DNA of 64,000 nt from Tenodera sinensis (taxonomy: Eukaryota; Arthropoda; Insecta; Mantodea; Mantidae). The DNA lies in NCBI GenBank assembly GCA_030765045.1, contig CM060963.1, positions 121,470,735 to 121,534,734 on the forward strand, written 5' to 3'. Below, one piece after another: positions 44,426 through 55,139 of this stretch (its first letter is position 1; the number at the start of each line of letters is the position of its first letter). The notes below the pieces were generated by a model. That model was given only the letters and a program-made list of their open reading frames with translations, was not told the origin of the DNA and did not search any database. Made by a program: the position numbers and the translations under genes.

Positions 44426-44591
44426 CAATTGTAAGTACTTTATGCCCCAGGTTTAAGTAACCTTTAAGATCTGTGGTGCAAATCCCAGCTACGGCATTGA
44501 ATTTTTCAGTGCTGATTCCACCTCTTAAACATGCCCACACATGGCTTGTATGTTTAAAAGCACCAGCAGTAAGCTTGTTGGCATAAATAAA
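44426..44591. mobile_element. Family 1 compound SINE, right part (inverted remainder then plus arm)
   Basis: CAATTGTAAGTACTTTATGC continues the inverted arm to AAGTAACCTT. The sequence then flips to plus at AGATCTGTGGTGCAAATCC and runs to the tail GGCATAAATAAATA. It is closed by the duplication TATGATGAAGAT. Confidence 0.8.
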
Positions 44592-44603
44592 TATGATGAA
44601 GAT

Positions 44604-45240
44604 GTTTAAATTTCCTCTTTATGTGCAGAACTGATGCTTTTTTTGTACCAAAAGGATCTCATTATTTTACTTAGTCTCTTTCTGTATTTAGTTTAGTAAT
44701 TGATAGAGGTCGAGTTTTTGTTTATGTTTAATTTTAACCTTTGTGACTTATTTTTCCTTATTTTGTGATACAACATTTCTGGATGAAGTAAGTTCTTGTG
44801 AATTTGACATTTAGGTCCTTTATGTCAATGTAATATATCAGCACAACTCTAACAATGTAATCGAGAACAGTATAAAGTTAATAAGTGGTGGTTTTATATA
44901 TTTAATTTGATCGCTTTTGATCTCATGGAATTAGGATACCACTCACGGAATTAGGATCCCACTATCATGCATTTAGGAATCTAATCACACATTTGGGAGC
45001 CAATGTCACAGAATTTATTTCTATACTTATTTTACTATTTAGTACAACTTGTCAGTTCACAGTCATATAAAACATATTCTAAAATGTTCAAAATATGTCC
45101 CTGAGTTGGTTTTTAAATAACCTATTTCCATTTATGAACACTGTGCAACACTTATTAACAAGTATCACAGAATTAGGCATCTTTACTCTATACTTAATAG
45201 TAATATTGAAAGGAAATGGTCAAATTAAAGTGTTTGTAAT
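44604..45240. other. Intron sequence, nothing recognised
   Basis: A loose recurrence of GGAATTAGGAT-like phrases occurs at 44928-44965, with a related CAGAATTAGGC at 45170. No gene. Confidence 0.4.
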
Positions 45241-45254
45241 ACATATAGTAGTTT

Positions 45255-45532
45255 AAGAGGTAGAACTGGAACTTAAAAATTCAATGCCACAACTGGGATT
45301 TGAACCACAGACCTTCCGCTTGCCGGGCGGACGCTCTAACCACTGAGCTATTGTGACAAACTGCCAGAATGGCATTAAATTCTCAAGCCAGTTCGGAAGG
45401 TCTGTGGTTCAAATCCCAGTTGTGGCATTGAATTTTTAAGTTCCAGTTCTACCTCTTAAACTTTGCCCACACACGGCTTGTGTGTTTAAAAACACCAACA
45501 GTAAGTTTGTTGGCATAAATAAATACTAATTA
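45255..45532. mobile_element. Compact compound SINE (family 1), inverted arm plus direct arm
   Basis: Minus arm AAGAGGTAGAACTGG to CAAGCCAGTTCG (45255-45393), then plus arm from GAAGGTCTGTGGTTC to the tail GGCATAAATAAATACTAAT. The 14-mer ACATATAGTAGTTT occurs immediately before (45241-45254) and after (45533-45546). Both arms carry box B; the inverted arm has box A. Confidence 0.88.
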
Positions 45533-45744
45533 ACATATAGTAGTTTTTACCTTGATTTACCAATGCAATGAACTATGTATCCTCATGAGTAAATTCATAT
45601 GAGCATCATTTCCACTTCTTTTGTGTCATGGTTTGCTAATTTGATCTTTTAAAACCCCTGCAAATCCTTCCAGCAAAACTTGTGATATGGTAATATAAAA
45701 TATAAGAATAAGTTACAATTTTCTATATTTATGTGTGCATGTAC

Positions 45745-45948
45745 CTTCTGAGTGTCATAGTAAATTCCAAGCATAAAGCCAAAGAGAGTGCCAAGAACAA
45801 AACCAGAGCAAGTTGAAATTGGCAGTAGTTCTGAGATAAATGCAGAGATATAAATTATAACTGCAGATCCAAGACCCCATTGAATACCATGCACTGCTGC
45901 ACGATATATTCCATCCAAAGAGAGATCCATTTGCAGAACTTGGAAGAA
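45745..45948 (-). CDS. SDR9C dehydrogenase, first coding exon (membrane anchor)
   Basis: First coding exon of the only clear host gene. ATG at 45930 opens 62 codons ending at a GT donor (45742-45744), phase 0. A TTTAAACACAG acceptor lies just upstream, so the exon probably starts at 45948 with 18 bases of 5' UTR. The peptide has two hydrophobic stretches (about residues 19-39 and 41-59), suggesting a membrane hairpin as in insect SDR9C enzymes. It ends in DTQK, which joins the next exon's VSLHGKG without a phase problem. The true promoter and any non-coding first exon lie further right and were not identified. Assignment rests on the downstream exons; this exon alone would not identify the family. 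Confidence 0.8.
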
Positions 45949-47930
45949 CTGTGTTTAAACAACAAAACAATCCAAATTAGAATTTTATTCATTACTCATA
46001 TAACTCAAGACTCACTCACTCATGTGCTGGAGAATTATTACCCAAATAAATGCTTGATAGTAACACTTTTTTAAATAAAATCTTGCCATTGTAGTATATG
46101 AAATGAATCAGTCTAATTATTTTTTTTTTCTTTTTATCCTTATTTCCAAGATTTAAAGTTCTGTGCTTTATGGCTAGGTGAACTTAGGATCAAAATTCTA
46201 CTGAACTTTTTGACTTGCTGATTTCTGGAATGCTTACTAGGTCAGAAAACTCTAGGATTACTCTTGGATTACTTCTGAGTGATATTGAAATATTCTCTGA
46301 ATGCAAAAATCTTGTTGTAGACAAAAACTGAGAAAAGCAGAGTATTAAATTAGTTTTCATCAGCACCACAGTTTAAAAACGCTCTTATCTTGGTTAGTGT
46401 AAATATAATGTAGGCTTTATATTTGTGTTCGATAGGCATTCATGTATTGATTTAATTAGAATTTTGAATACAGGAGAAAATTTTATGAAGTATCACAGAA
46501 TGGTGACTACAATGGCGTGGGTGACAATTTATGGCATGGCAGCAATAATAAAAAGAAAAAGTGGTTTTATAGGGCATACCAGTTATTTGTGGTGCAGAAA
46601 GATTCTTCTTTGTTTCTGAGCAAAATAAGAAATGACACTTTCATAAAAGTTTTCTAATCAAGTATTTAATTAATGCCTTTTCTATAATTATAGTCTGTTT
46701 TGACTGATTGTATTTCTCAGAAATATATATTATTTTTAAGTGCAGAAAAGCTATGTGCAACATACAAGTAGCTGTCGGAGTTGTCATCACAAGTTTGCAA
46801 AACTTTAACACTTCTGAATAAACCATTTCAAGATTATTCTCCTGAACGAAAATCAATAAATCTTTTTTTCACTGCATTTTTTCACCCTTTGGTCACATTA
46901 TACCTAACACTTACAGTCTGATTTTTAAAAGAAGATACATGGCAGATGTCAAGCAAGGGTGGTAAAGGGTAACAGGGGAAGGCTGTTGCTATGGAAACAT
47001 CAACAAAGTTTGCCACATTGGTTACACTGATGAATAGCCCTTTTCAAGTCAATCATTGCTTGTTAGGTAAGAGGAAACCAAGCTTGGATGTTCACTTGCA
47101 CAGCCTACCTTGTTAAAACTTTTATATTAAAAGATGTACTTATGGAAGCATGAGTTGGTGAAGGTAGAGGTAGAGGCAGACTGAAGATTCATGGTCCAAG
47201 AGAAAGATCAGCTTCCAGCCAAGGTGTTACATTGCAGAGCCAAGCTAGACAATTTTTTTGCTCTCTTAAGGAATTCTTTCAACAGGAAGAGGAAAATATG
47301 CTCCTTTACAATGAACCTCTTATTCCTTTCAACCAAGTGAGAAACAGTTGCATGTGCTCTGAAAATAAGTGAAGGGACTGTTTCTGAAAATCATTAAGGA
47401 GAAGCAGCTACATCTAGGTCTATCGTGAATAGTAACTCCTGGGAAAGGGAGACTAAGAGCATCTCCAGTCATGCAATTGTACAATTTTCAATTAGATACC
47501 ATAAGTAGGCACATCTATAGCTATTACACTCAAAGAAGCATCCTACCACATATAAGTTTCTTTCCTCTCTTAAAGAAGCAGAGATATTTGAGAGAAGCCT
47601 TAGCTCTTTGAACAAATTTCTCCATGATCTGAGATTTGAGTTCAAAAAAATAAATAATAGAAATCTGATATTACAAAGATAAGCTATTGTAACACTAAGG
47701 ACTTTGTTTTTAAGATAAATCCAAAACAAGATTGAGGAATTTGAAGGAAATAGTGATTGATGAAACCACGGTAAATGCCAGTAATACTGTGTAAAAGGGT
47801 TGGACTGATGGTACACTTTGATGTACCACAAGAGGCTCTACAATAAAAGATGGCCACTTTATTATTGGTCATACTGGTACATACCATGGTTTTGTTGATG
47901 ATACCCTGCTGCTCTTCAGAGACAGAGAAA
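45949..47930. other. Upstream region of the SDR gene, nothing recognised
   Basis: Contains only short random frames. A promoter or non-coding exon of the SDR gene could lie here, but no convincing TATA/initiator arrangement was identified. Confidence 0.4.
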
Positions 47931-48270
47931 GAGTGAGAGTGAGAGTGAGTGAGTGAGTGAGTGAGTGAGTGAGTGAGTGAGTGAGTGAGTGAGTGAGTGA
48001 GTGAGTGAGTGAGTGAGTGAGTGAGTGAGTGAGTGAGTGAGTGAGTGAGTGAGTGAGTGAGTGAGTGAGTGAGTGAGTGAGTGAGTGAGTGAGTGAGTGA
48101 GTGAGTGAGTGAGTGAGTGAGTGAGTGAGTGAGTGAGTGAGTGAGTGAGTGAGTGAGTGAGTGAGTGAGTGAGTGAGTGAGTGAGTGAGTGAGTGAGTGA
48201 GTGAGTGAGTGAGTGAGTGAGTGAGTGAGTGAGTGAGTGAGTGAGTGAGTGAGTGAGTGAGTGAGTGAGT
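47931..48270. repeat. (GAGT)n microsatellite, about 82 units
   Basis: Uninterrupted GAGT from about 47945 to 48270, preceded by a few GAGAGT variants. A 142-codon antisense frame of LTHS repeats is purely a result of it. Confidence 0.97.
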
Positions 48271-48359
48271 TATTTCTGAGAAAGCCCTTAAAATCATTAA
48301 TACTTTTTACCTGAATCCATTATCATTTCTAGGATTTGAAGCTTTCACAGCAATGATTA

Positions 48360-49150
48360 TTAATAAGAGCTTCTCGGGTTACCAGCCATGTGATAAAGTT
48401 GCTCGAGCTTTCAGCTATGTTTACTGTAATCTTCTTCAGGAAGTGATACGTTTCCCCTGTCTGGGCAGAAGGGTGGGGCTACTTGACATCATCCAATGGG
48501 AATTGGTGCTCTTTGATTGGGCAAGTGAAGAGGTGCTGGCAGTATATAAGCTATTTTCCCCAGTTCTCTGATGTTTGAGAATCTCTGTTCACACTGTGCT
48601 CAGCCCTAGATCATTATTTCCATTAAAATTGTTTGGCTCTAACTTAATTTCAATTGCTTCTTTAATAAGCTTGTCATAATATGGGTCACTGCAGTTTAAA
48701 ACCATGGCCTTGTCAAATAAAATCCTGTGGTTGTTGTCCAGCTGTGCTGGGCAACTGCTGACTTCTCTGGTTGGAGCAGTCTGAGGTTCCTTTTATGTCC
48801 TGGGCATCTCTCTTCAATTGTGCGGCCTGTCTGCCCTATATATGTCTTCCTACATTGGCATGGGATTTTATATACACCAGGAGCATTTAATCCCAGGTTG
48901 TGCTTAACTAGTCTCATATATTATCTCAGCTTCCTTGGTGGTAAAAATACGGTTTTGATTTTAGTGTTTTTAGTATCTGTGCAATCTTATTTGAAATTGT
49001 GCTGTAGAAGGGAATAAAGGCCTTTACTTGGGATTTTTGATCCTCATCTGTGTTGTGGTTTTTCTGGTTTGGTTCCTGTTGTTCATGGCTTTCCAGTGTG
49101 GGCTATAAATGTTTTTGTTTGTGTACCCTTCTTCTTAAATGTGTTAATCA
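48360..49150 (-). pseudogene. Second Penelope-like element fragment
   Basis: Minus strand, frames in series: KVKAFIPFYSTISNKIAQI (end of RT), LGLNAPGVYKIPCQCRKTYI plus GQTGRTIEERCPGHKRNL (GIY-YIG domain, GVY and YIG), KSAVAQH, then DKAMVLNCSDPYYDKLIKEA and IEIKL. The usual catalytic Arg of the helix reads EERCPGHKR. Several stops break it. The downstream part (48360-48480) has CTGAAGAAGATTACAGTAA and GCTGAAAGC, a weak relative of the hammerhead region at 18557. Confidence 0.8.
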
Positions 49151-52060
49151 GGTGATTTATTTCTGGAGGTCTGTTCTTCATCTGCTATTTCGTGGGCCAT
49201 TTTGCAGCTACTGAGCAGGTGGGCTGTAGGCTGCGAACCTAAAGAATAAGCAAAAACTGCCAAATTGGTGGTGTTGTTATTTAGCTATTTTTCTTCCTAA
49301 TTGCCTTCTGCAAATGTTAGGGGAAACTTGGAGATACCGAGTTGTAATGCCCATATTTGAAATTATTTCCCTACTACAGTCAAACCCTGATAACTCAATA
49401 TTTTTATATTAATTTTTTTATTTTTATTGTTAAACTTGACTAATTTCTATAATTTACTGTGTAGTATAAACAGTATAGGTAAATTTTAGTTAGTGTATAT
49501 ACACTACCTACCATGTTCTCCCTCACAGTGACAAAAGGGTTGACCTTCGATATCTAGTCAGAACATAAGCAGCCGACACACCATTGTCATAAAATCAAAA
49601 GTTTGCTGCTAATAATCTGGATACATAGCACAAACACTTATTTCAAAATTTCCAAGGTTTGTAGCTTTACCCAGTATGTATTTGGTAAGCTAAATACTCA
49701 TATTTCTGCTTACAGTGCTGTTTCTCAGATTTCAGGGTTACTGTTAGCACTGTGCTGAGTTGTGTTTGTGCCAGTAAAAATGTCTAACAAGAAGAAAAGA
49801 CAAGTTAACATGACTATGGAAATTAAATAGGATGGTTAAAGATACTAACAAAGCAGAATATATTAATATACAATAAATCGTAGGATATCTTAAAATTTTC
49901 TGTTTCTTATAGTGTGCTATAAACATGCATTTGTGTAATTTGCAGTACTATGAGTTGTGAATAGCAGCCCTCTTATTCCATAAAACTAGACATTTCGGTA
50001 ACTCAATATCCTCTCAGTCCACATTAGGTTGAGCTATGGGGATTCTGCTGTATCCTGTAACATTGGGGTTTGGCTACATTGAGGTTTCAGCTATAATTTG
50101 TCATTGCTTCACTCGTCTTCTTAGAAACATCCCTTAGCTATGCTTTGCAGCTTAGTGCCTTCAGTGCTTTGGCTATAATTTACCACTAAATTTGTAGCCA
50201 TCTTCATGAGTCATATGTTGGCAGATATGAAGGAATGTAAAAAGATAGATGATGCCATATTCAGTGGGAAATGGGAACTGAAGTGGAAGAAATTGGAAGT
50301 GAGGCAATGACATAAGGGACACAAGTATGAATTCTTTTTGTGCAATTGACTATGTTTGTAATATTCCTAATTAGTGATTTAAATTTTCCAATTCTTATAC
50401 TTTTCTCAACTGTCCAGCTGCTGTTTCTTTCTTTTTTTTTCTTGTGGTCATGCAAGTAGAATAGAATTTAAATGAAACCAAAAGTGTTTGCTTAAAGAGA
50501 TCCCATAATATTATTTTGTGTTACCTTAAAGGCAGACACATCATTTTCCTATCAGAGTTCCTGAAAATAGGCATTTGTATCAAAATATGCCTAAAAAGGG
50601 CATTGTAATTTGTATTACAGTACTGGACGTGACAGAATATTTTAAAGTATATTTGAAACACTTGTGATAAACCTTATATGAAATGTATATTAAAATAGGC
50701 AGAATTCTTAAAATATGTATGTGGTATAAATGTGTCATATTTTAGCTGTGTTACCATTTAATCTCCACTTAAACTGAAAGTCAATTTCCTCAAACAATGA
50801 AGGAATTGTCATTTACTACTATTAAAAACCAAACTTACTCACCTTGGTAATATTTATATTGTTCTCTCAATTCATAAATTTTGCTTCATAAACAGCACTT
50901 GTGCTACTGTAAGCAGTGTTTTACATTAATATTAATACATAGCAGAATGTGTAAACCACTGCTGAAAAGCTAAGAATGCCTCATAAATCTGTTCCTATCA
51001 TAGTTGTGTATAAATGAAGTCCAAAGATAAACAAGATGAGTTGCGCCTGATAAGAACTGACCTTGAAGTGCTTATTTGATGTCAAACAAATGAAGGGGAC
51101 AACTTTCCATTACTATCCAGTTTGAAGTAGTTCTACAAGTATTAGTCCCTAAATTGGATTTCATACCATAGTCTACTTTCTCGTAATATCCATAACAATG
51201 CAAAACGAGCTAGATTTATGTGGAATTTAAATTTTAGCACCATCCATATCATTTCCTATCTATACTATTTACCTATACACAGTAGCTGACAATAAATGTT
51301 TGATTCTTAGAATAATTTTCCACAGCTTTAATATCATTGTCTTAAAATTTTTCTTTAAAGGTTAGAGCGAATAGCATCTTCAAGCTTATTTCAAAGCCCT
51401 TTATAGCATTTTTTAGTCTTAATATCAGGTTTATGGTGTTGGGGCACTTCCAAAGAAACTTTTTGGAACCCTTGTGTTAAAGTACACCCAGGTTTACATA
51501 TTATAATTTTAAATAAGTATCATTCTCATTCTTTTATTATTTTTCTATATCTAACAGAGTGAACAGCTATGCTAAATGGAGAATAAAGAACTTAAAAACC
51601 GACTGCATGGTGTAATATCTATCTGCATCCTTGGAGCTCATTGCTATTTGGCACTATTATAGAAAGGTGCAGATGAAACCATACAACATTTTTAAAACTA
51701 CTTTTAAAGGCTTTACTACCTAACTTTATAAAAGTTGATGCTGAAACTGGTATATGTCATTGTCTATACATTTTAGACACCTCTTTATGAAACTAGCCAA
51801 CACTCGCTATCGCTATCGTTGAGAAATGCTGGCAATTTCCTGGCAGATATTTTGTTTTAATTCTTCCAGGATGTGAATGTTTGTCTTGTACACTTTATAT
51901 TTTAAGTTAACCCAGAGATAGAAATTGCAGTAGGTTAAGTCAGAGGAGCGAGGGGATCATAAGTCTCTACTAATAATTTTGTCCTGAAATATACTTTCAT
52001 CGAAAGATTGGCCGTTTTAGAGTTTCGCATGCATCTTCAGTAGTTGCTGTTTGTGCTGTT
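49151..52060. other. About 2.9 kb without recognised features
   Basis: AT-rich, short frames only, no tandem arrays or inverted termini noticed on either strand. Confidence 0.45.
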
Positions 52061-52069
52061 TTACTGGAG

Positions 52070-52400
52070 TCTAAAGAGTGATATGACTCTTTAGTGATGT
52101 GCAAAGCTTGTATTTGGGAGAACCTGGATTCAATTCCTGGAGTCAGCCATTCTGATTAGGGCTTTTTGTTGTTTTCCCTGGTTGGCAGGGAGATTGCTGG
52201 CTGGTTTCTCTTCTACCATGAATTTCCTTTCTCTCATTTTGCATTATTTTGCCTCCTCTTTCATGTTTCAGATAGACTTAGGGGCTACCCAGTGTCAGAC
52301 AGAAGGTGCATGCTTGTTGGAAAATTCTCAGCCCTGCCAGATCAGCCTTCTGTGAATAAAAGCTGTGTAGGGCTCAGTGAGTCATTCTGTTTACCAGCTT
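52070..52400 (+). mobile_element. SINE-like sequence with box B
   Basis: GATATGACTCTTTAGTGATG (weak box A) and CTGGATTCAATTCCTGG (box B) 45 bases apart. These are followed by a GC-richer body (GGTTGGCAGGGAGATTGCTG, CAGAAGGTGCATGCTTG). Confidence 0.5.
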
Positions 52401-52571
52401 GAGTATTTCTGAAAGCTTAAATACATTTTACACACATGGTGTCTCCTGAGATATATGTGGTGAATGACTTAAAAATTATCATAAGCCAACCATCAGAACA
52501 ACTGAAGTCTTTGATACCTATATTTTTGGCAATCTCATTTGTTTTTGACTGCATTATAGAGCCGCTTAAAG

Positions 52572-53346
52572 CAGGGGCAGATCCAAGGGGGTAGGGGGTG
52601 GGGGGTGGGGGGGGGGAATGTATCCCCTCTCCAAAAAAAATCTGGAAACTATTAAGGACATAACTAAAGAAAAATGCATTCACATTAATTCACAAATATA
52701 TTCAAAGAATTTCAGCATTTCCTATGTTAGTTATTCTCATTAAAATAATAAATGTACATTTAATGAAATATCTAAATATATTATAATAATGTCCTGCCAT
52801 TGTAATTCAGAGCAGAAAGATTAAGAGCTGTTAACAATAAAATATGCTTTGCATAATCTCATTCCAAATTGTATTAACATCTACGGCATTACAATAACAC
52901 AAATCACTCTACAGTTCAGGGAACTCCTTGATTGCTTCAGTAGTAACATGTAGGGGCTTGTGTCATCTTTGAATGGGTGTAATGAAATGATTTTCCCCTT
53001 CATATGCAAGCCGTTGAAGGTTTTCTGCACTTTACCAGTAACTACAGCAACACCAGAACTTACGTTCTCAACATTATGGTATCTGAAAACCTATTTGAGG
53101 AGCACCATGGGAGCAGACAGATTGAACGGACTAGCGTTAATGTATATACATAAAAGTTTGGAAATTAAAACTCAAGAAGTAAGTACTGGATAAAATGTAT
53201 AAAAAGCCTTGCCGGCTTCTTCTCTAAATGTACTTGTGTAACTCTGTAAGACAATTATATGATATATATGATGACATTTCCAGATTTTCTAATTGTAGCA
53301 CCTCATCAGCTCCCCCCCCTGAAAACAACTCCTGCATCCACCCCTG
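52572..53346 (+). mobile_element. Internally deleted hAT transposon with 8-bp target duplication
   Basis: Ends CAGGGGCAGATCC and GCATCCACCCCTG (imperfect inverted repeats). GCTTAAAG is duplicated exactly at 52564-52571 and 53347-53354. It contains the 3' part of a transposase gene and a G-rich run near the left end (52590-52617). Confidence 0.92.
52960..53193 (+). pseudogene. hAT transposase C-terminal dimerisation domain
   Basis: LKVFCTLPVTTATPELTFST, LWYLKTYLRSTMGADRLNGL and ALMYIHKSLEI match the hAT C-terminal (hATC) signature, with TPELTFS in place of the usual A/P-E-R-x-FS. It is all that remains of a protein normally over 500 residues. It now opens from a chance ATG. Confidence 0.9.
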
Positions 53347-53354
53347 GCTTAAAG

Positions 53355-53836
53355 ATATGTTAGATGTATGCATATGATTGAACCATTGTAGCAGCAACAT
53401 CTCAATGTCTTTGTAATTAGTGCTCTAAAGTTGTTTAGATTTGTTTCTGGATTTTGATTTGATTTATTGTCACATACATTTACATAATCTCATTCCTCAG
53501 GGGTCTCCGTCTAGGGGATATGTGAATGGCAACCACAAGGTACCCAAGCTGAGCAGAACATTACTTCCACTTACTGGTGTTTTGCTCCTCACTGTAACTT
53601 TTCTATCTGACTGTACCTTGGTCATCTCTTGTTCTCTTCCGACCCCGATGCTATTAGGGTTCCTGAGGGCTATGGAGTCTTTATTTTTTGAACCTCTCCA
53701 TTTCTCTAATTTCTCTATAAAACCTTAACCCCTAACATGCTGACCTGTCATGGCATGTAATACGTCCTCTGATTGGTAATCAGAGGATATGGTCGGTGAA
53801 TTTATTTTGATAAGTCTCCCGGTCAGGTCGGTGAGA
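53355..53836. other. Possible 5' region of the family 1 non-LTR element, unassigned
   Basis: A 95-codon frame at 53441-53728 is not recognised. The inverted pair CCTCTGATTGG / CCAATCAGAGG-like sequence is present near 53770. It may be host sequence or the upstream part of the element whose endonuclease starts near 54200. Confidence 0.3.
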
Positions 53837-53844
53837 CTGTAAAC

Positions 53845-54028
53845 CAGGCATGTCAAACGTCACTCCGAGGGTGTGAAGAGAGGGGTCTACCCCTCCTTAA
53901 CTGCAGTAGCACGCACTAGTAGAACCGGTTTTCGCTTTGTTTTTCCCGTTTTCCGATTTGATCATCACGGAGGGAGGGAAAATAGGGGAAAATTTTTCAC
54001 GCCTGGTGAGTGCTGTTTGACACCCCTG
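53845..54028. mobile_element. hAT MITE, 184 bp, 8-bp target duplication
   Basis: Left end CAGGCATGTCAAAC and right end reversed CAGGGGTGTCAAAC are hAT termini. CTGTAAAC occurs at 53837-53844 and 54029-54036. The interior has a small palindrome (AGGGGTCTACCCCT). Confidence 0.93.
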
Positions 54029-54173
54029 CTGTAAACCAACGACAGGTGTGGTCTTCCAGACATTCTGGGGGTTGTGAGAGAGGGATGTGACTGCCAAAAC
54101 ATAAAAATATGGTACTCTCTAAAAAACGGTTACTATTACTGCTATTGCTCTCTTCAATATCAAATTATGAAAT

Positions 54174-55139
54174 ATGACTCAAGGGGTAAAATGTTCCGGA
54201 GTTAAAATAGTCCCCCATTCGGATCTCCGGGTGGGGACTACTTCTCGAGAACCAAAACATTATATTAATAGAAGATCTAACATCAGACTTCTACAATGGA
54301 ATGCGGGTGGTCTCACACAAACAAAAAGAGTAGAACTGAATAAAATTGTATTTGACTATAATATCGATATATTTTTCATACAGGAAGCAAATCTAACAAA
54401 TGACCAACTTAAATACTTCAATTTTACTGGTTTTCTACTACACCTACTACCCAAAAATAGACAGATAAGTAGTGGAATATTAGTTGGAGTCAAAAAGGAT
54501 ATTAAATCCTCCTTTGAAATTGTTAAAGAAATGGATAACACAGATAAAAGTGAATTAATAAAGCTAAATTTTTGGGATAACAAAACACATCTACATTTAT
54601 ACAGTATTTACAATCCTCCCAGGAATGAACCAGATCTCTCACTTATTGAACAATTAAATAAAACAATCGTAATTGGGGATTTCAATGCCCATTCCAAAAG
54701 ATGGGGTTATGAAAAAGTGGATTCTACAGGGAAGATAGTGGAAGAATTTTTGAATACCACAACTTTTGAACTGATTTATAGTAAAGAAGATCCCACAACC
54801 TTCATACATTACTCTGGAGCAAGCAGTAACACAGACCTCTTGTTAGCTACAACAGATACTGTTTCAAAAATTAAAAAACAAGTTATAGAAGATCCAAGCT
54901 CTGGTCACAGAGCAGTAATTGCTGATATAAAACTAGAGAATACAAATAACAGTCAAGGTCTTACGAATCTGTATTGGAACTTCAAAAAAGCAGATTGGAA
55001 CAAATATAAAACTGAATTAGAACATAAATTTAAAGAACAAACAAACTCACAGCTGCATGACCAACCAGATCATATGAACAAAAATTTCTGTAGTCATCCT
55101 AGAAACCGCAAAAAAACATATTCCTCGGGGAAGAATTAA
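54174..55139 (+). pseudogene. APE-type endonuclease of the I-group non-LTR element (family 1, copy 2)
   Basis: 321 codons. Endonuclease motifs in order: IRLLQWNAGGL (54281), FFIQEANL, YSIYNPP, VIGDFNAHSKRWG, TDLLLATTD and EDPSSGHRAVI. This is a complete AP-endonuclease-like domain up to the final His. Then comes a linker (NLYWNFKKADWNKYKTELE). The frame ends by shift near 55080; the true reading continues as RGRIKNFKPFWNPQLEELKK in another frame. The start codon of ORF2 is uncertain, because upstream sequence may also belong to the element. Confidence 0.9.

Noticed and set aside
47869..48297. 142-codon frame of LTHS repeats
   Set aside because: It is the direct translation of the GAGT microsatellite.
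52590..52625. G-quadruplex regulatory element in the G-rich run
   Set aside because: It lies inside a hAT remnant and may be slippage; no link to a promoter is visible.
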